From assembly GCA_003249255.1 (NCBI GenBank), contig QKJP01000005.1, positions 62,001 to 126,000 of the forward strand: a DNA stretch of 64,000 bases. The letters run 5' to 3'. Of this stretch, positions 9,712 to 18,324 are shown piece after piece. Origin of the DNA: Bacteroidales bacterium. Its GTDB lineage: Bacteria > Bacteroidota > Bacteroidia > Bacteroidales > Marinilabiliaceae. Below the pieces are notes generated by a model that saw only the letters and a list, made by a program, of their open reading frames with translations, made no database searches and had not been told where the DNA came from. A program made the position numbers and the translations under genes. Every line of letters begins with the position of its first letter. The stretch's first letter is position 1.

Positions 9712-9719
9712 CAAAATTA
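9712..9719 (-). promoter_or_regulatory. Probable promoter -7 element of the agmatine operon
   Basis: Read on the minus strand this is TAATTTTG, a full match to the Bacteroidota TAnnTTTG element, 21 bases ahead of the agmatine deiminase ATG. The match is by eye and the -33 element is not clear. Confidence 0.5.
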
Positions 9720-9819
9720 TAAAATTAGTCCATTGTTATTTTTATGAAGTCAATGAAAATCATAAAATAATATCTATAAATCTGCAACAACAATAACTCA
9801 GTACACGTGGTACTTTTTA

Positions 9820-9827
9820 TATCTTTG
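9820..9827 (+). promoter_or_regulatory. Probable promoter -7 element of the DUF3820 gene
   Basis: TATCTTTG matches TAnnTTTG, followed by GCCCCAAA and the ATG at 9843. The short distance argues against the GTG at 9807 as start, because that codon would lie upstream of the promoter element. Confidence 0.5.
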
Positions 9828-9842
9828 CCCCAAAGTAAAAAA

Positions 9843-10052
9843 ATGAACCCAAAAATTCTCGAATTATTAACGACCATGCGCATGCCTTATGGCAAGTACA
9901 AAGGTTGGATTTTGTGTGATTTACCTGAACCTTACTTAGTTTGGTATTATCAAAAAGGATTTCCTGAAGGGCAGCTTGGAATGTTACTAAATACCCTGTA
10001 TGAGATTAAATTAAACGGATTAGAGTATCTTTTAAAACCATTGAGAAAATAA
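9843..10052 (+). CDS. DUF3820 family small protein
   Basis: A 69-residue protein of the DUF3820 family, recognisable from MPYGKYKGWILCDLPEPYLV and WYYQKGFPEGQLGMLL. The biochemical role of the family is not established. The ATG at 9843 is preferred to an upstream GTG at 9807, because a TAnnTTTG promoter element sits at 9820-9827 between them and homologous proteins begin shortly before the GKYKG motif. It is followed after 11 bases by the methyltransferase gene, probably on the same transcript. Confidence 0.85.
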   Translation: MNPKILELLTTMRMPYGKYKGWILCDLPEPYLVWYYQKGFPEGQLGMLLNTLYEIKLNGLEYLLKPLRK

Positions 10053-10063
10053 GCAGCCAGTTT

Positions 10064-11110
10064 ATGATTTATTTAATATTACAACATCCCGGTACAAACA
10101 AAGTCTATTACGCAGCCTCTGATAAAATTGCGTTGGCTGAATTGCAGATTGCTTGTGCCAACATTTCAATTCCAGTAAGTGAACTTAAAATAACAGAAAT
10201 TGCCGGCGTGCGATATTTATCATTGGAAGTTGAAAATGAATTCACGCCTGATGATTTAAACATCATTTCACGATTGTCTTTTGTTTTTGCGCTGTTTAAA
10301 CAAAAAGAGGTCAATGATGAAAAATATCTTTTCCCGGTTTTAACTACTGATTACGAATACATTGACAGTAAGATAAGTAACATCCTAAAATACAAAGGTA
10401 AAACCAACGAACAGCTTACCAAGATGATGATTAATGTAGCACTCCTAACTAGTGATTACAACTACAATCATTCCATCAAAATACTCGATCCGATAGCGGG
10501 AAAAGGAACTACCCTGTACGAAGCCTCGGTGTATGGTTATGATGCTTACGGCATTGAACTGGAACAGAAAGCGGTTCAAGAAGCCGGTGTATTTTTCAAG
10601 AAATACCTACAAACTGAAAAAATCAAACATAAGATTGACACTAAACAAGTTGCAGGAGAAAGCAAACGAAAAGCCATAATGATGCAGGAGTTTTCGTATG
10701 CTAAAAGCAAGGAGGAGTTTAAATCGGAGGATACAACAAAACACCTTGGTTTTATTAATGGTAACTCGTTGGATGCTCATAAGTATTTCAAGAAAGAACT
10801 TTTCAATCTCATTGTAGGTGATTTACTTAATGGCATTCATCAAGGGAATACAGGCAATAAAAACAATCAATCCATTTCTCGCAATCCGGCCGAATTATTA
10901 AGAGAAAGTTTGGGTGAATGGAAAAAAGTTCTTAAAAAAGGAGGTGTGATAGCCGTGGCTTGGAACTCTTTTTTAGTTAGTCGTCCCAAAATGCAAGAAG
11001 TATTTGCTGAATTTGATTTTGAAGTTCTGAGGGATGCGCCTTATGACCAGTTTGAACATATGGAAGATCACTCCACCAAAAGAGATGTTGTGCTGGCAAA
11101 GAAAAAATAA
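10064..11110 (+). CDS. TRM11-like SAM-dependent methyltransferase
   Basis: A 348-residue protein with an N-terminal part of about 110 residues of unclear fold and a Rossmann-type methyltransferase domain. The SAM-binding motif is DPIAGKGTTLYEA (about residues 144-156), followed by the acidic loop YGIELEQKA. The position of the usual DPPY catalytic motif reads VGDLLNGIHQG, which departs from the N-methyltransferase consensus. The substrate could therefore differ from tRNA guanosine, or the assignment to TRM11-like proteins may hold only at fold level. The C-terminal strands (VLKKGGVIAVAWN) fit the fold. It is downstream of the DUF3820 gene. Confidence 0.75.
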   Translation: MIYLILQHPGTNKVYYAASDKIALAELQIACANISIPVSELKITEIAGVRYLSLEVENEFTPDDLNIISRLSFVFALFKQKEVNDEKYLFPVLTTDYEYIDSKISNILKYKGKTNEQLTKMMINVALLTSDYNYNHSIKILDPIAGKGTTLYEASVYGYDAYGIELEQKAVQEAGVFFKKYLQTEKIKHKIDTKQVAGESKRKAIMMQEFSYAKSKEEFKSEDTTKHLGFINGNSLDAHKYFKKELFNLIVGDLLNGIHQGNTGNKNNQSISRNPAELLRESLGEWKKVLKKGGVIAVAWNSFLVSRPKMQEVFAEFDFEVLRDAPYDQFEHMEDHSTKRDVVLAKKK

Positions 11111-11159
11111 ATCCATACCAAGTATCAAGACTAAAAATCAATTCATTCTTAACATAAAT

Positions 11160-11602
11160 ATGAGCTTTAACATTAGACCCATCATTAAAGAGGACTTCTA
11201 GGCACTAATAGATATGTTTAAGGAATTTTCAACTTTTCAGAAAGCACCTGAGAAGATGTCCAATTCAAAAGAACTCATGCTTGATGAAGCTAAATACGTT
11301 AATGGCTTTGTAATTGAAGCCGAAGCTGGTGAGTTACTCGCTTATACGACCTGCTTTTTGCCTATTTCACTTGGGTAGGTAAATGCCTTTACATGGATGA
11401 TTTATATGTAAAACCAGATTACAGAAAACAAGGTTTGGGCAAAAAGCTAATTGAGGCCATCATACACAAAGCCAAAGAAGAAAATTGCAAGAAAATCCGT
11501 TGGCAAGTTTCCGGATGGAACCAGAATGCAATTGACTTTTACAAAAGTTTAGGTGCAGAAGTTTGTGACGTGGAATCAAATTGTGATTTTTGGATAAAAT
11601 AA
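11160..11602 (+). pseudogene. Broken GNAT-family acetyltransferase
   Basis: The gene begins MSFNIRPIIKEDF, a typical GNAT start, then meets TAG at 11199-11201. The frame continues (ALIDMFKEFSTFQKAPEKM and onward) to about 11355, where a frameshift in CTGCTTTTTG moves the rest into another frame. That frame reads AYFTWVGKCLYMDDLYVKP and then the acetyl-CoA loop YRKQGLGKKLI and the C-terminal motif WNQNAIDFYKSLGA. All parts of an approximately 147-residue GNAT protein are present but need both a stop and an indel to be corrected. The second half alone (from 11393) could be read as a 69-residue ORF but would lack half of the fold. It lies in a run of three damaged genes. Confidence 0.85.
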
Positions 11603-11664
11603 AATAATCCGGAGTCCTAAATGCTGAGCATGATGCATTCTATAAAGAAAAGAATTTAACACCT

Positions 11665-12216
11665 ATGAAAACTCTAACAAATATCTTTATAGCATGTACT
11701 CTATTTGCATGCACAAAACCAAATACGAAAACCATCCATGAGCAATTCTCTGAAGCATATTACAACAAGGGATATAACAGCTTTGTGGACTTATTGGCCA
11801 ACACCATTATGATTAAAGACGGTGATTACGAAATGAAATATTCCAAGGCCGACTTTAAAACCTACTACGAGTGGGATTCTGTGTTTCTGCCAAAAGTAAA
11901 AATAACAGAAGAAAGCTTTACAAACTGAACGGCCAATTGGAAACAGGCTACAGAATCAATCCGATTTAAGTTTTTAGGCGCGCACCCTCAAACAACCAAA
12001 CAAAGATTACATGTAGCCGATGGAAAAATTCATCAATTAGAATACATTGAAACCATTGGAACCAACTGGGATGAATGGAGCAGAAGGCGCGACACGTTAG
12101 TGAAGTGGATTGATAATAACCACCCTGAATTATCTGGTTTCATCTACGACATGACTAAATCGGGTGCTAAAAACTATGTAAAGGCCATTGAATTATACCA
12201 ACAAACTAAGCGATAA
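11665..12216 (+). pseudogene. Small lipoprotein gene interrupted by an in-frame TGA
   Basis: The first 87 codons give a lipoprotein-like protein: MKTLTNIFIACTLFACTKP with a plausible lipobox Cys at residue 16, then a helical/beta segment (EQFSEAYYNKGYNSFVDLLA). A TGA stands at 11926-11928. The same frame then stays open for 95 further codons to the TAA at 12214-12216, with a normal composition (TNWDEWSRRRDTLVKWIDNN and so on). One point mutation therefore explains the break; the intact protein would have about 183 residues. I do not recognise the family. The end overlaps the last bases of the converging ATPase pseudogene. Confidence 0.7.
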
Positions 12217-13498
12217 AAAAACGCCAGGCAGGAACTAATTCGACGGTACCTGCGTCTACTTCCATAGTCTCTGATTGATTTGCGGTTACAACCGTTGCCA
12301 CATTCAAACCTGTCTCATTCATAGCCTGTTGTAATGATCGCAATTCACGCTTTCGGGTTTGTTCATCATTAATGTCCCAAGATACTTGTATGAGTTGTGC
12401 TTCATCCACTTCATTAAACCAATAAAAATCCACTTCATTTCCTTGTTTGGTTTTATAGTAATAGATATTTTCTGATTTACGGCGCAGATGAGTAAACACC
12501 ATATTTTCTAACAAGTAGCCTTTCTTTTCATTTAAAGCTGTTGTAACAGATGTTACCAAGGCATGATCGACACAATAAACTTTTTTCGCATTTAGATTCT
12601 GCTTTGAAATAGACTTATCATACTTTTTTACCGAAAACAAAAAGAAAGCATCTTCCAACCAATCGATACAATCAGACACAAAATCCTTACTGACTTTATA
12701 GCCTAATGATTTTAAATACTCGGTCACCCTGTTAAGAGAATACAAGGATGATACAGATGACAACATGCGATAAGCTATTTGCATGGTAGCCTTAGGGTGC
12801 AAGGAGTCAAAACGCTCTATTACATCACGGTGCAAGATGGTTTTGTAATATTCCTGATGTACTTTTATCCGGTTCTGCCGATCTAAACTAGCAACTTCGG
12901 GGAAACCTCCTGTTTTAAAATACTTTTCAAACCAAGGCTGTAAATTATAACAAGTCTCTGAAGTGAGTTTCTCAAAAGCTACATCATGCAACCTTAAATA
13001 TTCATCAAACGAAAATGGAAAAAGCTCATAAGTTAAGGAGCGTCCCCGCATTTGAGTAGCGACTTCTTTGGACAATAATTTTGCAGATGATCCACTTATA
13101 AACACTTCTGCATTTTCGCTTCTTAATACGCGATCTACAAAAGGCTCCCAGTTTGTGCACTCTTGCAACTCATCAAAAAAACAGTATATTTTTTCATTTT
13201 TCTTGTGAGGATAAAGTGCATAATAAGCATCCATCACCAAATGCAAATTTCCTGCTCTAAGTTCGGATTAACGGCCATCGAAAAAATTGATGTATAACAC
13301 ATTTTCTTTTTCCCCTGCGTTTTTTACTGCTGCGATTTTCTGATGAAGTAAAGTAGATTTACCACAGCGCCTTACTCCTATACAGATAGTTGCTTTACGG
13401 TCGAGACATTTTAAATCTGCATTTCTCAGGCTTCTAGAAACCAATTTTGATTCTTGATTATCAAGTATTATCTCTTTTATGGTTTCAAGCGTTTCCAT
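12206..13498 (-). pseudogene. AAA_14/DUF4143-type ATPase split by one nonsense codon
   Basis: An ATPase of the DUF4143-containing family common in Bacteroidota (function of the family unclear; sometimes linked to toxin-like or mobile genes). The N-terminal part (start METLETIKEI at 13498) has the Walker A region GVRRCGKSTLL and runs into LYINFFDGR; then comes TAA at 13268-13270. The same frame continues directly with SELRAGNLHLVMDAYYALYP, then the Walker B-like FFDELQECTNWE, sensor segment VFISGSSAKLL and the C-terminal DUF4143/nuclease-like part (KQGNEVDFYWFN). At the stop position the family usually has Leu after DGR/DER, so TTA to TAA is the simplest explanation. Intact length would be about 430 residues. 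Confidence 0.85.
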
Positions 13499-13522
13499 AG
13501 CACCAGTTATTAAAATCAACAA

Positions 13523-13918
13523 CCAAAACCACTACAAAAAGCCATAAAAAGCAAACCATCTGACTACTTTTAGAACAAATCAGTAACTTATCTTTCCGAT
13601 TTATGAATATATCGGCAAGTAAATTGATCGATTAAGACACAAATAGGATCCAGCAAATTCATGAAGAATAAGTAAAATTTAACTCTTGAAAAAAATAAAA
13701 ACAAAGATACTGGTGGTAAAAAAGTGACTTCCAATATTGATTTGCCTATTGAAATATTGCGTGATGCATAAACGCCTCCATAAAATAAAAAAGAGAGAGC
13801 TTTAAAAATCTAGTTCTCTCTTACCTAAAATATGATTAGACATTACGCTTTAGCCAATATAAAGTATCAAATAATTAGAAAACCAATAACAAAATTATGG
13901 AATTAGCATATCTGCACA
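13523..13918. other. Gene-free stretch of 396 bases
   Basis: AT-rich DNA with no supportable ORF or RNA gene. The only structure seen is the terminator hairpin at 13791-13822 that serves the leftward CvfB-like gene. Confidence 0.6.
13791..13822 (-). terminator. Rho-independent terminator of the CvfB-like gene
   Basis: Inverted repeat AAGAGAGAGCT (13791-13801) against AGTTCTCTCTT (13812-13822), with one wobble pair. On the minus strand the hairpin is followed by TTTTTATTTTA. It lies about 100 bases past the stop of the S1-domain gene. Confidence 0.75.
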
Positions 13919-14752
13919 TTAAACCAAGCGAATCCCATCATTCTCAATGACAATCTTTCGCTCTTTATAAAGTGATCCAATGGCCTTTTTAAAGTTCTTT
14001 TTACTCATACCAAACTCTGCATAAATATCATCAGCCGGACTTTTATCGCTTATTGGCATGTATCCATTATTGGCCTGAAGTTTTCGTAGGATATCACCCG
14101 CTAAACCATCTGTTTTATCATAACCCCCAAGCTGCAGGGTCACGTCTATCTTATCGTCCTCACGCACCTTCTTGATATAAGCCTGCTTGGTATCACCAAT
14201 TCGAAGTTTGGTAAATACTTCATTCTTATACAATAACCCGGAGTGCATATCATTAATGGCCACTTTGTAACCTAAATCAGTTTGTCCAATCACCATGATA
14301 TCTACCTTATCACCTTCCTGATAAACAGGCATAACATTATCCAGAAAATTATGAACTTTTGCTGAAGCTACAATTCGCTGACTCTCATCATCTACATATA
14401 AATAAACCGGATAAAACTTACCCACCTCCATTTTCACAGTTTGCTCTCTAAAAGGGCAAAGTACATCTTTCATCAAGCCCCAATCCAGAAAGGCTCCAAT
14501 GTTAGTTACTGCTGTAGCCTCCAAAAAAGCTACTTCTCCCACTTCGGCAAAAGGCTCTTCGGTGGTTGCAATAATACGATCTTCTGAATCTTTATAAATA
14601 AATACTTCGATCTCTTCTCCGGGTTCTAGAGTTGGTGGTGCATATCGCTCAGGCAGTAGGATTTCGCCGTGTTCTTCTCCTCCATCCAGATAAAACCCGA
14701 AATCTACTTCTTTTACGACTACCAGTGTATTGAATTTTCCTAATACTGCCAT
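13919..14752 (-). CDS. cvfB: CvfB-like S1 RNA-binding protein
   Basis: A 277-residue protein of the CvfB/YitL family. The sequence shows three S1-like OB-fold segments: residues about 5-65 (KEVDFGFYLDGGEEHGEILLP), about 70-135 (TAVTNIGAFLDWGLMKDVLCP) and about 145-210 (IGQTDLGYKVAINDMHSGLL). A C-terminal winged-helix segment follows (ADDIYAEFGMSKKNFKKAIG to the end). In Firmicutes CvfB binds RNA and affects virulence regulators; its role in Bacteroidota is not known to me. It is a single-gene unit with a good TAnnTTTG element upstream and a terminator downstream. Confidence 0.92.
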   Translation of the reverse strand: MAVLGKFNTLVVVKEVDFGFYLDGGEEHGEILLPERYAPPTLEPGEEIEVFIYKDSEDRIIATTEEPFAEVGEVAFLEATAVTNIGAFLDWGLMKDVLCPFREQTVKMEVGKFYPVYLYVDDESQRIVASAKVHNFLDNVMPVYQEGDKVDIMVIGQTDLGYKVAINDMHSGLLYKNEVFTKLRIGDTKQAYIKKVREDDKIDVTLQLGGYDKTDGLAGDILRKLQANNGYMPISDKSPADDIYAEFGMSKKNFKKAIGSLYKERKIVIENDGIRLV

Positions 14753-14775
14753 GTTGCTTGTTTTATTATGAACTG

Positions 14776-14783
14776 CAAAGATA
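14776..14783 (-). promoter_or_regulatory. Probable promoter -7 element of the CvfB-like gene
   Basis: On the minus strand this reads TATCTTTG, a full match to TAnnTTTG, 23 bases upstream of the ATG. Confidence 0.55.
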
Positions 14784-15137
14784 ACTTAAAAAGTGATTAG
14801 TGCATAGTGCGTCGCACAGAGTCTACCAATGCTTAAACATTACCCATTATACAATTTTGAAAATAACCGTAATTTAATACACTAAATTACTACCCGCCTC
14901 AATTAAACTTTACATATTAATCCATAAAAGCAACTACAGAGCTATCCACAATAGAATAATCAGAACTAAAAACAACTCCCTAAAAAAACATCCATTTCGC
15001 ATCATTAATCAACAGATCTATTACATTAACACATAAATATCAATCTTTAAAACTTTTTAAAGATTTTTAAATTATATTTAAATCCACTATTTTGGCATTC
15101 GTCTTACAGATATAATAGCCAATTAAAAAATATAATT
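14784..15137. other. AT-rich upstream region of the contractile injection system
   Basis: About 350 bases without a gene between the divergent CvfB-like gene and the injection-system cluster. It must hold the cluster promoter, but no perfect TAnnTTTG element was found on the plus strand (CTATTTTGG at about 15090 is close). The main structure is the inverted repeat AATCTTTAA (15042-15050) against TTAAAGATT (15057-15065), followed by TTT, which could be a weak terminator/attenuator or an operator. Confidence 0.4.
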
Positions 15138-15236
15138 ATGTTATTAATGCAAAATGAACTTTTGCATTACACCCTAACAAATCCAAGAGACACTAAAACC
15201 CTTTTGAAGAAAAATTCACCTAACGCAGAAAAATGA
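15138..15236 (+). CDS. Possible 32-residue upstream ORF overlapping the eCIS cap gene
   Basis: ATG at 15138 opens a 33-codon frame (beginning MLLMQNELLHYTLTNPRD) whose TGA overlaps the ATG of the next gene as ATGA. This arrangement would allow translational coupling. I do not recognise the peptide and there is no strong Shine-Dalgarno sequence, so it may be chance. It is listed because it is the first possible reading frame of the injection-system transcript. Confidence 0.25.
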   Translation: MLLMQNELLHYTLTNPRDTKTLLKKNSPNAEK

Positions 15237-15826
15237 TTTACGAATCGTTATACATCCTAAAAGAGCAGTTAACCAATTATCTTAAAGAGAATTTAATCTA
15301 CTTACCTGTTGAGTTGGAGAACATCGCCTACATTGATTCGGGTGATGATAAAATGGAAAGGCTGCAAGAAAAGATTATCATATCCTTATTGAGGTTAGAA
15401 GAAGAAAAAGCACTCAATAACCTGCCCCATTTTTACCGCAACGAAACCAAGGACACCGAATATAAAAAGCCCCCCATTTCCCTAAACCAATACATTATCA
15501 TTAGTGCTAACATTAACAACTACATAGATTCCTTAAAGTGCATTTCGAAGGTAATCGAGTTCTTTCAATACAAAAATTTCTTCTCATCGGAAAAAGACAC
15601 ATATACAACTAACGAAACAATTGGAACTGGTGTGAATTTTAGATTTGAAGCCAAACTCTTCTCACCTCCATTTGAACAACTTAACCAAATTTGGGGAATG
15701 CTTGGAGGTAAACAAATCCCATCTGTTTTCTACAAAATTTCATTGGTTCAAATCGAACAGAGCGATAAAAAGCATACTGAAAAACCTATTTCAGAACCAA
15801 TTATTACAAGCTACAAACACTTATAA
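15233..15826 (+). CDS. eCIS cap/terminator protein (DUF4255, Pvc16/Afp16-like)
   Basis: A 197-residue protein with the layout of DUF4255: an N-terminal helical segment (IYESLYILKEQLTNYLKENL), the conserved IIISLLRLEEEKALNN stretch at about residues 47-62, PPISLNQYIIISANINNYID in the middle, and a C-terminal SVFYKISLVQIEQ strand. In PVC and Afp particles the homologous protein caps the distal end of tube and sheath and fixes the particle length. Here it is the first gene of the cluster, 63 bases before the sheath gene, an order common in Bacteroidota systems. No signal peptide, as expected for cytoplasmic assembly. Confidence 0.85.
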   Translation: MIYESLYILKEQLTNYLKENLIYLPVELENIAYIDSGDDKMERLQEKIIISLLRLEEEKALNNLPHFYRNETKDTEYKKPPISLNQYIIISANINNYIDSLKCISKVIEFFQYKNFFSSEKDTYTTNETIGTGVNFRFEAKLFSPPFEQLNQIWGMLGGKQIPSVFYKISLVQIEQSDKKHTEKPISEPIITSYKHL

Positions 15827-15888
15827 GATGCAGTCACTAAAACGTGATTCCTAATATTAATTCCAAATAAGAAAAAATACATAATCTC

Positions 15889-17256
15889 ATGCCACAAACT
15901 TATAATACTCCCGGCGTTTATATAGAAGAAACTTCTAAAATGCCACCAACAATCCCACAGGTAGCTACAGCTGTACCTGTATTTATGGGTTATACCGAAA
16001 AAAGTGATAGTACGGTATTAAACGTTCCTACAAAAATCAAATCTTTAGCTGATTACGAAGCAATTTTCGGAGGTCCTCAACTACCAAAAATAGAGCTTAG
16101 CGTATCAACAAAAAAGGTAAAGGAAGTAGAAATCAAATATATTGAATCGGTTAAAAAATTCGAAACTCCTCTTTGTCAAATGTACTACGCTATTCAAATG
16201 TATTTTGCGAACGGCGGTGGTCCATGCTACATTAATTCAATCGGAGCGTATCCAGAGCTTAATAATGAAGTCATATTATCAATACCAGATGATGCCATTA
16301 CTAAAGCAATAGATGCTTTTGAGGAGGAAGATGAAATCACTCTACTGGTATTCCCTGATGCAACTTCTTATTCAGAGACAAACTATAAGGAAGTATATAA
16401 AAGAGCTCTCACACACTGTGGTGATTTAAAAGACCGATTCACCATAATTGATACCTATGGTTCTACTAATGCTGAAACTGATTCAGGTAATTTTCGCGCT
16501 GCTATTAGTTCAGAAAATTTAATGTACGGTGCGGCTTATTATCCACATTTAACAACTTCGATCAAATATCAATACGATATCTCTGCAGCAACATTTTGCG
16601 AAGGTGAAGAGACTTTAGCTAAAGATAATGTTACCTCAGGCTTACAAAAAGAAGCTGAAGCACTATTGAATAATTATCTCGTAACATTACCTCCTAGCTC
16701 CGCTTTAGCAGGTGTATATGCAAGAGTAGACAGAGACAGTGGTGTTTGGAAAGCGCCTGCAAGTGTAGGTTTAAACATGGTGATTAAACCGGCATTAAAA
16801 ATATCTAATGATACTCAAGATGGACTTAATGTGCACGAAACCGGCAAATCAATCAATGCCATCCGTTCATTTGCAGGAAGAGGTACATTAGTTTGGGGAG
16901 CCAGAACTTTAGATGGAAACAGTAACGAATGGCGCTACATTCCGGTTCGTCGTTTATTTAACATGCTTGAGGAATCGATCCAGAAAGCTTGCTTACAATT
17001 CCTATTTGAAGCAAACAATGCCAACACTTGGGTGAGAGTTAGAGGTATGATTGAGAACTTCCTAAACACACAATGGAGAAATGGTGCTTTAGCCGGTGCT
17101 AAACCTGAGGAAGCATTTTATGTAAGGGTTGGTGACGGAGTTATTCAAAATGGCGATATCGAAAAGGGTATCATGCGAGTAGAAATTGGAATTGCAGCTG
17201 TACGCCCTGCAGAATTCATCATTCTGAACTTCACTCACAAAATGCAACATGCTTAA
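15889..17256 (+). CDS. Contractile tail sheath protein (Pvc2-like)
   Basis: A 455-residue phage-tail-sheath family protein that forms the contractile outer cylinder. The N-terminus is diagnostic (MPQTYNTPGVYIEETSKMPP), with GYTEKSD and SLADYEAIFGG just after. The C-terminal half carries the subdomain that holds the sheath together (NAIRSFAGRGTLVWGARTLD, then WRYIPVRRLFNMLEESIQKA and a final IILNFTHKM strand). At this length it has a modest domain insertion in the middle. Only one sheath gene is present, whereas PVC and Afp have three, so the sheath is probably homopolymeric. The tube genes follow after 23 bases. Confidence 0.95.
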   Translation: MPQTYNTPGVYIEETSKMPPTIPQVATAVPVFMGYTEKSDSTVLNVPTKIKSLADYEAIFGGPQLPKIELSVSTKKVKEVEIKYIESVKKFETPLCQMYYAIQMYFANGGGPCYINSIGAYPELNNEVILSIPDDAITKAIDAFEEEDEITLLVFPDATSYSETNYKEVYKRALTHCGDLKDRFTIIDTYGSTNAETDSGNFRAAISSENLMYGAAYYPHLTTSIKYQYDISAATFCEGEETLAKDNVTSGLQKEAEALLNNYLVTLPPSSALAGVYARVDRDSGVWKAPASVGLNMVIKPALKISNDTQDGLNVHETGKSINAIRSFAGRGTLVWGARTLDGNSNEWRYIPVRRLFNMLEESIQKACLQFLFEANNANTWVRVRGMIENFLNTQWRNGALAGAKPEEAFYVRVGDGVIQNGDIEKGIMRVEIGIAAVRPAEFIILNFTHKMQHA

Positions 17257-17279
17257 TCCTTGAAAAAACAAATCGAATT

Positions 17280-17714
17280 ATGACAACATATCCTTTAGTA
17301 AAATATCACTTCTCAGTTCAATGGGGAGGAACAAGAATTGGTTTCACAGAAGTTACAGGTTTAGATGTAGAAACAGAAGTCGTTGAATACCGCGAAGGTT
17401 CAAGTCCTGAGTTTTCAAAACTGAAGATGCCAGGCATGAAAAAATTCAGCAACATTACCTTAAAGCGAGGCACTTTTGAGATGGACAATGAGTTTTACCA
17501 ATGGTGGAATACCATCAAGTTAAACACCATTGAAAGACGCGACATCACCATTAGCCTTTTAAATCAGGAAGGTGAGCCTGTGGTGACCTGGAATGTAAAA
17601 AATGCCTGGCCGGTTAAAGTACAGTCTACCGATTTAAAAGCAGATGGTAGCGAAGTGGCCATCGAATCCATTGAATTAGCTCACGAAGGCTTAACCATTA
17701 ACAATGGTAACTAA
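17280..17714 (+). CDS. Inner tube protein 1 (Pvc1-like phage tail protein)
   Basis: A 144-residue phage-tail-tube/T4 gp19 family protein, the building block of the inner tube through which cargo passes. Family features are YPLVKYHFSVQWGGTRIGFTE, the loop TGLDVETEVVEYREG, the central strand ITLKRG and a C-terminal segment ending IESIELAHEGL. It is followed by a second tube-like gene overlapping by one base (TAATGG). By position and greater similarity to the consensus this one is likely the main tube subunit. Confidence 0.93.
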   Translation: MTTYPLVKYHFSVQWGGTRIGFTEVTGLDVETEVVEYREGSSPEFSKLKMPGMKKFSNITLKRGTFEMDNEFYQWWNTIKLNTIERRDITISLLNQEGEPVVTWNVKNAWPVKVQSTDLKADGSEVAIESIELAHEGLTINNGN

Positions 17715-18145
17715 TGGCGAATTATTATCCACCATTAGGTTTTCATTTTAAGGTTTTTATCGAAAACATTAAAAGTGAATACCAATTTCAATCAGTTTCC
17801 GGACTACAGGCTAGTCTGGAAACTGAAGAAATTGCGGAAGGAGGTGAGAATCGTTTTAAACACAAACTTCCCCTGCGCACCAGCTATTCCAATTTAGTTT
17901 TGAAAAGAGGCCTTAACACCAATAAGAAACTTTATAACTGGTGCCAGGATGCTGTAAATGGTTTAGACATTAGCCCATCGCCCATTACCATACAATTATT
18001 AAACGAGAATAATGAGCCTTTATCAACCTGGAATATTGTAAATGCTTACCCCATCAAATGGGAAGTGTCTGACTTTAATGCCGAGGAAAGTAACATTGTG
18101 ATCGAAACCCTGGAGTTAAGCTATAGTTATTTTAATGTTCTCTAA
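17714..18145 (+). CDS. Inner tube protein 2 (Pvc5-like phage tail protein)
   Basis: A 143-residue paralogue of the preceding tube protein (PPLGFHFKVFIENIKSEYQF, SVSGLQASLETEEIAEGG, LVLKRGL, and IVIETLELSYSYF at the end). In PVC/Afp a divergent tube copy forms the first ring or rings contacting the baseplate hub, and the place of this gene just before the DUF5908 and LysM genes matches that role. The start overlaps the stop of tube 1. No signal peptide. Confidence 0.9.
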   Translation: MANYYPPLGFHFKVFIENIKSEYQFQSVSGLQASLETEEIAEGGENRFKHKLPLRTSYSNLVLKRGLNTNKKLYNWCQDAVNGLDISPSPITIQLLNENNEPLSTWNIVNAYPIKWEVSDFNAEESNIVIETLELSYSYFNVL

Positions 18146-18147
18146 AA

Positions 18148-18312
18148 ATGCCAATCGAAATTAAAGAATTAAACATCAAAATAAACGTCTCTGACAGAGA
18201 AGATGTTGCACAAACAGAACATCCCTTTGCCGACTTTGACACCTATAACAATTTGGTAAAAGATTGTGTGGAACAAGTATTAGAAGTGATTGCAAATAAA
18301 CACGAGCGATAA
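18148..18312 (+). CDS. DUF5908 small eCIS protein (Pvc6-like)
   Basis: A 54-residue protein beginning MPIEIKELNIKINVSD and ending EVIANKHER. Sequence and position (between tube 2 and the LysM protein) match the DUF5908 family found in eCIS clusters, equivalent to the small Pvc6/Afp6. Its role is unclear. It starts 2 bases after the stop of tube 2, so it is part of the same transcript. Confidence 0.85.
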   Translation: MPIEIKELNIKINVSDREDVAQTEHPFADFDTYNNLVKDCVEQVLEVIANKHER

Positions 18313-18324
18313 GCTACAAAGGTT

